The position numbers and the translations under genes are program-made. A DNA stretch of 10,912 nucleotides from an uncultured Lachnospiraceae bacterium (GTDB lineage: Bacteria; Bacillota; Clostridia; Lachnospirales; Lachnospiraceae), in contig CAMALD010000020.1 in assembly GCA_945836355.1 (NCBI GenBank), forward strand, positions 1-10,912. The letters are read 5' to 3'. Under the pieces are notes generated by a model. The model saw only the letters and a list, made by a program, of their open reading frames with translations. It was not told the DNA's origin and did no database searches. Below are positions 6,600 through 10,912 of the stretch, piece after piece. Numbering within the stretch: position 1 is the first letter of the stretch; each line of letters starts with the position of its first letter.

Positions 6600-8879
6600 A
6601 TGAAAATCTGGTTTATGTTTGCGTTTGCGGTGACAATTCTTTGTTTAGTCTTATGCCTTACCCAGACGAAGAAAAGCAGTAAAAAAATAGCAAACAGCGG
6701 AAGAAAGGTGCTGTTAATCGGTATTGTATCCGTGCTGTGCAATCTGGTACAGATGCTTTCCGACAATAGGCTGGTGTATGATATCTCGTACAGCTTATTC
6801 TTTGCGAGTATTGACTGGCTGCTGTTTTATTTCCTCATGTTTACGGTTGAGTATACCGGATTTCCAATCAAGAAATACACAAGCAATCCGGTTGTGTGGA
6901 TGATTTTGGGAATCGATACGCTTTCCCTGATTCTGAATCCGGTTTTTGGGCATGCCTATACCTGCGTACAGATATTGACAGAGCAGAATGAAATCTATTA
7001 TCAATTCACCCCCCATCTTCCGTACTACATTCATCTGGGAATTTCCTATGTGCTGGTTACCATGATTACATTGCGCCTCATTTGGAAGATGATTAAGGCG
7101 CCATTGATGTACCGCAGGCGCTACTGGATGGTGCTGCTGTTCTTTTCCCTGGTAGTTGTGGGAGATGCGGCTCATCTGATTCTGCATACGAGCATCGATG
7201 TTTCGGTAATCGGTTTTGCTGCCGCAGGCATCTCTGTCTACTATTATTCCATCGTATATGTTTCAATCGATCTTTTAAACCGGTTGTTCATGGTGGTGGT
7301 GGAGGAGATGAATAATGGTATTCTGCTGTTTGATATGAATGGCGAGTGCGTGTATGTCAATTCCGAGGGCAGAAAGATGATGGATCTGCCGGAGAATGCC
7401 GAGAATGAAGACGCGGATATTGCGTGCAGACAGTGGTTTGAGGAGCATTGTCTGTCGTCAGCGAAGGAGTTCACCTATGAGTGGAAGAAGAGCTCGCAGT
7501 GGCAGACGCAGCACATCCGCGTGCGCCTGCAAAGATTAAAGGATAAGCATGAAAGAGACATTGGATTTATTATTCAGATGCAGGACCGGACACTGGAGGC
7601 AAACGAATTATTCCGGGAACATCAGCTGGCAACCAGGGATCCGTTAACCAATGTATATAATCGCCAGTTTTTCTATGAACAGGCAACGGAGTATTTAAAG
7701 GCACATCAGGAGGAGGATTTTCTGATTATCTGCTCCGATATTAAGAATTTTAAGCTGCTCAATGAGGTATTTGGCGCTGAGACCGGTGATACCATACTGA
7801 TTCGCATTGCGGAGGAGTTGAGGAAACGTACCGTGTCGGGAGAGATATATGGAAGACTTGGGGACGACCACTTTGCACTGCTGATGCGGAGAAAGGATTT
7901 TCGTGAGTCCGTGTTTGCGGAGGCTCAGAACAAATTAATCCGCCTTGAAGCGGATGCAACATATCCAATATATATTTATATCGGTGTATATGCGGTGACC
8001 GATGTCAACATGCCGGTATCGACCATGTGCGAGCATGCAATGACAGCAATCAGCAGGATTAAGGGCACTTACCAGAAAAAGATTGCGTATTATGATGATA
8101 TTCTGGAGGATAATGCGCTTCTGGAGCAGGAGCTGCTGTCAGATTTTGATTATGCAATGGAACAGCAGCAGTTTATTATGTTTCTGCAGCCGCAGGTTAC
8201 GGAGGATGGCAATGTGCCGGGTGCGGAGGCGCTGGTACGCTGGCAGCATCCGAAGCGTGGAATGATGATGCCGGGTGAGTTCATCGCGATATTTGAGAAA
8301 AACGGCATGATTGCAAAGCTTGATCCGTATGTGTGGGAATTGGCATGCAGGCAGCTTAGTGAGTGGAAGGCGCACGGCAGGGATGATTTGTATATTTCGG
8401 TCAATATTTCTCCGAAGGATTTTTATTTTCTGGACATTTACCGTGTATTTACGGACCTTGTACAGAAATATGATGTCAATCCGGCGAATCTGAAGCTCGA
8501 GCTTACGGAGACGGTTATTGCGGAAAATCCGGAACAGCAGCAGCTTCTTATTGAACAGCTCAGGCATGCGGGCTTCATTGTGGAGATGAATGACTTTGGC
8601 AACGGATATTCGTCGCTCAATCTGCTGAAGGATATCAGCGTGGATGTGTTGAAGGTTGATATCGGATTTTTGAACAAGAGTAGTGACGAGGCGCGAAGCC
8701 GCGAGGTTCTTAAGATGATTGTAAATCTGTCAACAAAGCTTGATATGCCGGTTATTGCGGAGAGAGTTGAGACGGAGGAACAGGTGAAATTCTTATCGGA
8801 AATCGGCTGTCATATTTATCAGGGCTTCTATTTTGCGCAGCCGATGCCTGTGGAGGAGTTTGAACAGGATTATATGTAA
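6600..8879 (+). CDS. 7TM-PAS-GGDEF-EAL membrane signalling protein with degenerate GGDEF
   Basis: This 759-residue cytoplasmic-membrane protein belongs to the c-di-GMP signalling family. Seven hydrophobic segments (about 3-20, 37-54, 61-84, 97-115, 142-163, 176-196, 202-222) resemble the N-terminal 7TM sensor of some histidine kinases. A PAS-like region follows (about 228-340), then a GGDEF domain beginning at D347 PLTN. D380 of the metal site is present, but the signature reads GDDHF (421-425) instead of GGDEF and no RxxD inhibitory site precedes it, so cyclase activity is doubtful. The EAL domain (about 520-759) keeps E543-A-L, N602, ELTET (634-638), D665, K685, D687, E721 and Q741. The usual DDFGTG reads N664-D-F-G-N-G, losing one metal-linked Asp. 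It may be a weak phosphodiesterase or a c-di-GMP receptor. The start at 6600 has GAGG (6588-6591) eight bases upstream. It is monocistronic, with a terminator after it. Confidence 0.92.
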   Translation: MKIWFMFAFAVTILCLVLCLTQTKKSSKKIANSGRKVLLIGIVSVLCNLVQMLSDNRLVYDISYSLFFASIDWLLFYFLMFTVEYTGFPIKKYTSNPVVWMILGIDTLSLILNPVFGHAYTCVQILTEQNEIYYQFTPHLPYYIHLGISYVLVTMITLRLIWKMIKAPLMYRRRYWMVLLFFSLVVVGDAAHLILHTSIDVSVIGFAAAGISVYYYSIVYVSIDLLNRLFMVVVEEMNNGILLFDMNGECVYVNSEGRKMMDLPENAENEDADIACRQWFEEHCLSSAKEFTYEWKKSSQWQTQHIRVRLQRLKDKHERDIGFIIQMQDRTLEANELFREHQLATRDPLTNVYNRQFFYEQATEYLKAHQEEDFLIICSDIKNFKLLNEVFGAETGDTILIRIAEELRKRTVSGEIYGRLGDDHFALLMRRKDFRESVFAEAQNKLIRLEADATYPIYIYIGVYAVTDVNMPVSTMCEHAMTAISRIKGTYQKKIAYYDDILEDNALLEQELLSDFDYAMEQQQFIMFLQPQVTEDGNVPGAEALVRWQHPKRGMMMPGEFIAIFEKNGMIAKLDPYVWELACRQLSEWKAHGRDDLYISVNISPKDFYFLDIYRVFTDLVQKYDVNPANLKLELTETVIAENPEQQQLLIEQLRHAGFIVEMNDFGNGYSSLNLLKDISVDVLKVDIGFLNKSSDEARSREVLKMIVNLSTKLDMPVIAERVETEEQVKFLSEIGCHIYQGFYFAQPMPVEEFEQDYM

Positions 8880-8914
8880 GGATAAGGTAAGTAATTTGTG
8901 AATAGCGCTAAAAG

Positions 8915-8958
8915 AGCCGCTGATATTGTTGGTCATACGGACCACAATATCAGCGGCT
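8915..8958. terminator. Bidirectional terminator between convergent genes
   Basis: A 19-bp stem is formed by 8915-8934 and 8940-8958, with a single bulged T on the left arm and a five-base ATACG loop. On the + strand it is followed by TTTGT and a T-rich stretch; on the - strand it is followed by CTTTTAGC. It lies between the GGDEF-EAL stop at 8879 and the typA stop at 8968, so it can serve both genes. The - strand T-run is short, but the stem is very stable. Confidence 0.88.
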
Positions 8959-8967
8959 TTGTACATG

Positions 8968-10794
8968 TTATTTTCTCTGTGATCTCTTGCGCATGAGCGG
9001 ATCGAGAATTTTTTTTCGGATGCGAAGGGACTTTGGTGTGACCTCCAGCAGTTCATCGGTGTCGATGAATTCCAGAGCCTGCTCAAGACTTAATACCTTT
9101 GGAGGGACAAGGCGGAGCGCTTCGTCGGCATTGGAGGAGCGGGTGTTGGTCAGCTGCTTTTTCTTGCAGACATTGACTTCGACATCCTCGGTCTTGCCGT
9201 TCTGACCGATGACCATACCGCTGTATACCTTCTCGCCCGGTCCGATAAAGAGCGTGCCGCGCTCCTGAGCGTTGAACAGACCGTAGGTGATAGCTTCACC
9301 CGACTCGAATGCAATCAGGCTGCCGGTCTTGCGGTACTGGATATCTCCCTTATACGGTTTGTAGCCGTCAAAGGAAGTATTCAAAATGCCGTTGCCCTTG
9401 GTATCCGTCATGAATTCGCCGCGGTAGCCGATTAATCCGCGCGCAGGAATCGAAAACTCAAGGCGGGTGTACCCACCGTTTGCGGTGGACATGCCGAGAA
9501 GCTCACCCTTGCGCTCGGAGAGCTTCTGAATCACAGTGCCGGAGAATTCTTCCGGGACATCGACAAAAGCGCGCTCCATCGGCTCAAGCTTTTTGCCGTC
9601 CTCGTCATAGTGATAAAGAACCTCTGCCTTGCTGACCGCGAATTCGTAGCCCTCACGGCGCATATTTTCTATTAATACAGAGAGGTGCAGCTCACCGCGC
9701 CCGGATACTTTAAATGCCTCAGTGGTATCGGTCTCTTCCACGCGGAGAGAAACATCGGTGTTCAGCTCGCGGAACAAGCGGTCGCGGATATGGCGGGAGG
9801 TGACAAACTTGCCCTCCTGACCGGCGAGCGGGCTGTCGTTTACGATAAAATTCATTGCGATGGTTGGCTCGGAAATCTTCTGGAACGGAATCGGTACCGG
9901 CTTGTCCGGGGAGCAGATGGTGTCTCCGATGTGGATATCCGGAATACCGGAGATAGCTACGATGGCGCCGATACCTGCCTCGTTCACTTCCACCTTTTTA
10001 AGACCCTCAAACTCATAAAGCTTGCTGATCTTGACGCGGCGGCTCTTGTCGGGATCGTGATGGTTCACAATCACGACATCCTGGTTGACCTTCACCGAAC
10101 CGTTGTCGACCTTTCCGATGCCGATGCGGCCGACATATTCATTGTAGTCGATGGTGCTGATAAGAACCTGTGTACCCTCGTCAGGGTCGCCCTCCGGAGC
10201 AGGAATATAGTCGATGATCGTCTCGAAGAGAGGTTTCATATTTTCCGGCTTATCCTCCAGCTCGAGGATGGCAACTCCGGTCTTTGCAGAGGCGAAAACA
10301 AACGGACAGTCTAATTGATCGTCACTTGCGTCGAGTTCGATGAAGAGCTCAAGCACCTCATCAATCACTTCCTTCGGGCGGGCTTCAGGGCGGTCAATCT
10401 TGTTGATGCAGACGATAACCGGAAGATTGAGCTCAAGAGCCTTTTTTAAAACGAATTTGGTCTGCGGCATAGCACCCTCAAAAGCATCAACAACCAATAC
10501 TACGCCGTTTACCATCTTCAATACACGCTCCACCTCGCCTCCGAAATCGGCATGTCCGGGTGTGTCAATGATGTTGATTTTAACTCCGTTGTAGTTGACT
10601 GCTGTGTTCTTGGCGAGAATTGTGATGCCGCGCTCCTTCTCAATATCGTTGGAGTCCATGACGCGCTCTTCAACGACCTGATTCGAACGGAATACGCCGC
10701 TCTGCTTTAATAATTCGTCTACCAAAGTGGTTTTGCCGTGATCGACGTGAGCGATAATGGCAATGTTTCTGATGTCTTCTCGTTTGATTTTCAT
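8968..10794 (-). CDS. typA: Translational GTPase TypA/BipA
   Basis: TypA/BipA is a ribosome-associated GTPase related to EF-G and LepA, linked to 50S assembly and stress or cold growth. The start at 10794 gives 608 residues (family about 605-615) and has GGGGATC six bases before the ATG. The ATG four codons upstream (10806) has no ribosome binding site. GTPase motifs are all intact: AHVDHGKT (15-22), ERGIT switch I (54-58), DTPGH (77-81), NKID (131-134) and SAK (169-171). The GTPase is followed by a beta-barrel domain, EF-G-like domains III and V with [18 protein letters not shown] and [11 protein letters not shown], and the TypA-specific C-terminal domain ending in [15 protein letters not shown]. 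It lies alone on the - strand, convergent with the GGDEF-EAL gene and sharing its terminator. A clear promoter was not resolved in the 118 bases upstream. Confidence 0.97.
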   Translation of the reverse strand: MKIKREDIRNIAIIAHVDHGKTTLVDELLKQSGVFRSNQVVEERVMDSNDIEKERGITILAKNTAVNYNGVKINIIDTPGHADFGGEVERVLKMVNGVVLVVDAFEGAMPQTKFVLKKALELNLPVIVCINKIDRPEARPKEVIDEVLELFIELDASDDQLDCPFVFASAKTGVAILELEDKPENMKPLFETIIDYIPAPEGDPDEGTQVLISTIDYNEYVGRIGIGKVDNGSVKVNQDVVIVNHHDPDKSRRVKISKLYEFEGLKKVEVNEAGIGAIVAISGIPDIHIGDTICSPDKPVPIPFQKISEPTIAMNFIVNDSPLAGQEGKFVTSRHIRDRLFRELNTDVSLRVEETDTTEAFKVSGRGELHLSVLIENMRREGYEFAVSKAEVLYHYDEDGKKLEPMERAFVDVPEEFSGTVIQKLSERKGELLGMSTANGGYTRLEFSIPARGLIGYRGEFMTDTKGNGILNTSFDGYKPYKGDIQYRKTGSLIAFESGEAITYGLFNAQERGTLFIGPGEKVYSGMVIGQNGKTEDVEVNVCKKKQLTNTRSSNADEALRLVPPKVLSLEQALEFIDTDELLEVTPKSLRIRKKILDPLMRKRSQRK

Positions 10795-10843
10795 AGTGAT
10801 CCCCATTTGTCTGAAATATATATTTGCATGTTCATATTGCGCA

Positions 10844-10888
10844 CGATTCGGCGATGATATTTCACTCGCGCTGCTCGTGACCGAATCG
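10844..10888. repeat. Long-spaced inverted repeat upstream of typA
   Basis: CGATTCGG (10844-10851) is exactly complementary in reverse to CCGAATCG (10881-10888). Nested inside is TCAC (10862-10865) with GTGA (10877-10880), the latter directly abutting the right arm. It lies about 50 bases upstream of the typA start on the - strand, in the presumed leader or promoter region. It may be a structured 5' leader or a regulator site. The window ends 24 bases beyond it, so flanking context is missing. Confidence 0.45.
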
Positions 10889-10912
10889 GCGCCGGTATAA
10901 TGTGTGCTTTCG

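Noticed and set aside
9685..10314. 209-codon + strand open frame within typA
   Set aside because: Antisense shadow of the conserved TypA sequence, with no start signal and no domain.
10896..10901. TATAAT box on the + strand near the window edge
   Set aside because: No -35 box at the right distance and no + strand gene visible before the window ends.

Overview
The window looks like ordinary chromosome from a Clostridia-class Firmicute, most likely a Lachnospiraceae relative of Roseburia, Agathobacter or Butyrivibrio. This is inferred from the style of the proteins, the AGGAGG-type ribosome binding sites, the moderate GC content with AT-rich intergenic gaps, the 7TM-PAS-GGDEF-EAL architecture and a tRNA gene that does not encode its CCA end. 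No phage, transposase, CRISPR or integrase signal was seen.

Layout. (1) Positions 69-5107 hold a complete BMP-family ABC importer of the nucleoside-uptake type. It has a good promoter, a structured leader, a lipoprotein receptor, an intercistronic terminator/attenuator, a double-domain ATPase and two permeases, all on the + strand. It resembles the Bacillus subtilis nupNOPQ (yufNOPQ) and Treponema PnrA systems. (2) Positions 5229-6194 hold a stand-alone ketoacyl-ACP synthase III (fabH) with an intact Cys-His-Asn triad. (3) Positions 6271-6432 are a self-contained tRNA-Trp(CCA) unit with its own promoter and terminator. (4) Positions 6433-6599 hold a perfect inverted repeat that overlaps the ribosome binding site of a possible 23-codon basic peptide, followed by an extended -10 promoter. 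(5) Positions 6600-8879 encode a membrane sensor with seven transmembrane segments, PAS, GGDEF and EAL domains. The GGDEF signature is degenerate (GDDHF), and one aspartate of the EAL DDFGTG motif is Asn. (6) A strong bidirectional terminator separates this gene from typA/bipA on the - strand (10794-8968). The typA upstream region contains a long-spaced inverted repeat.

How the genes work together. The four transporter genes form one uptake system. The lipoprotein captures a nucleoside-like ligand outside the membrane, the two permeases form the channel, and the double ATPase drives import. The terminator after the lipoprotein gene would give the usual excess of binding protein over membrane parts. 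The other genes look like independent housekeeping or signalling units (lipid initiation, tRNA, c-di-GMP-related signalling, a ribosome-associated GTPase) and share no obvious pathway with the transporter.

Nothing here is clearly a new biological system. The items most worth a second look are the hairpin-masked small ORF at 6435-6519, the doubly degenerate c-di-GMP protein, and the structured leader of the importer operon.
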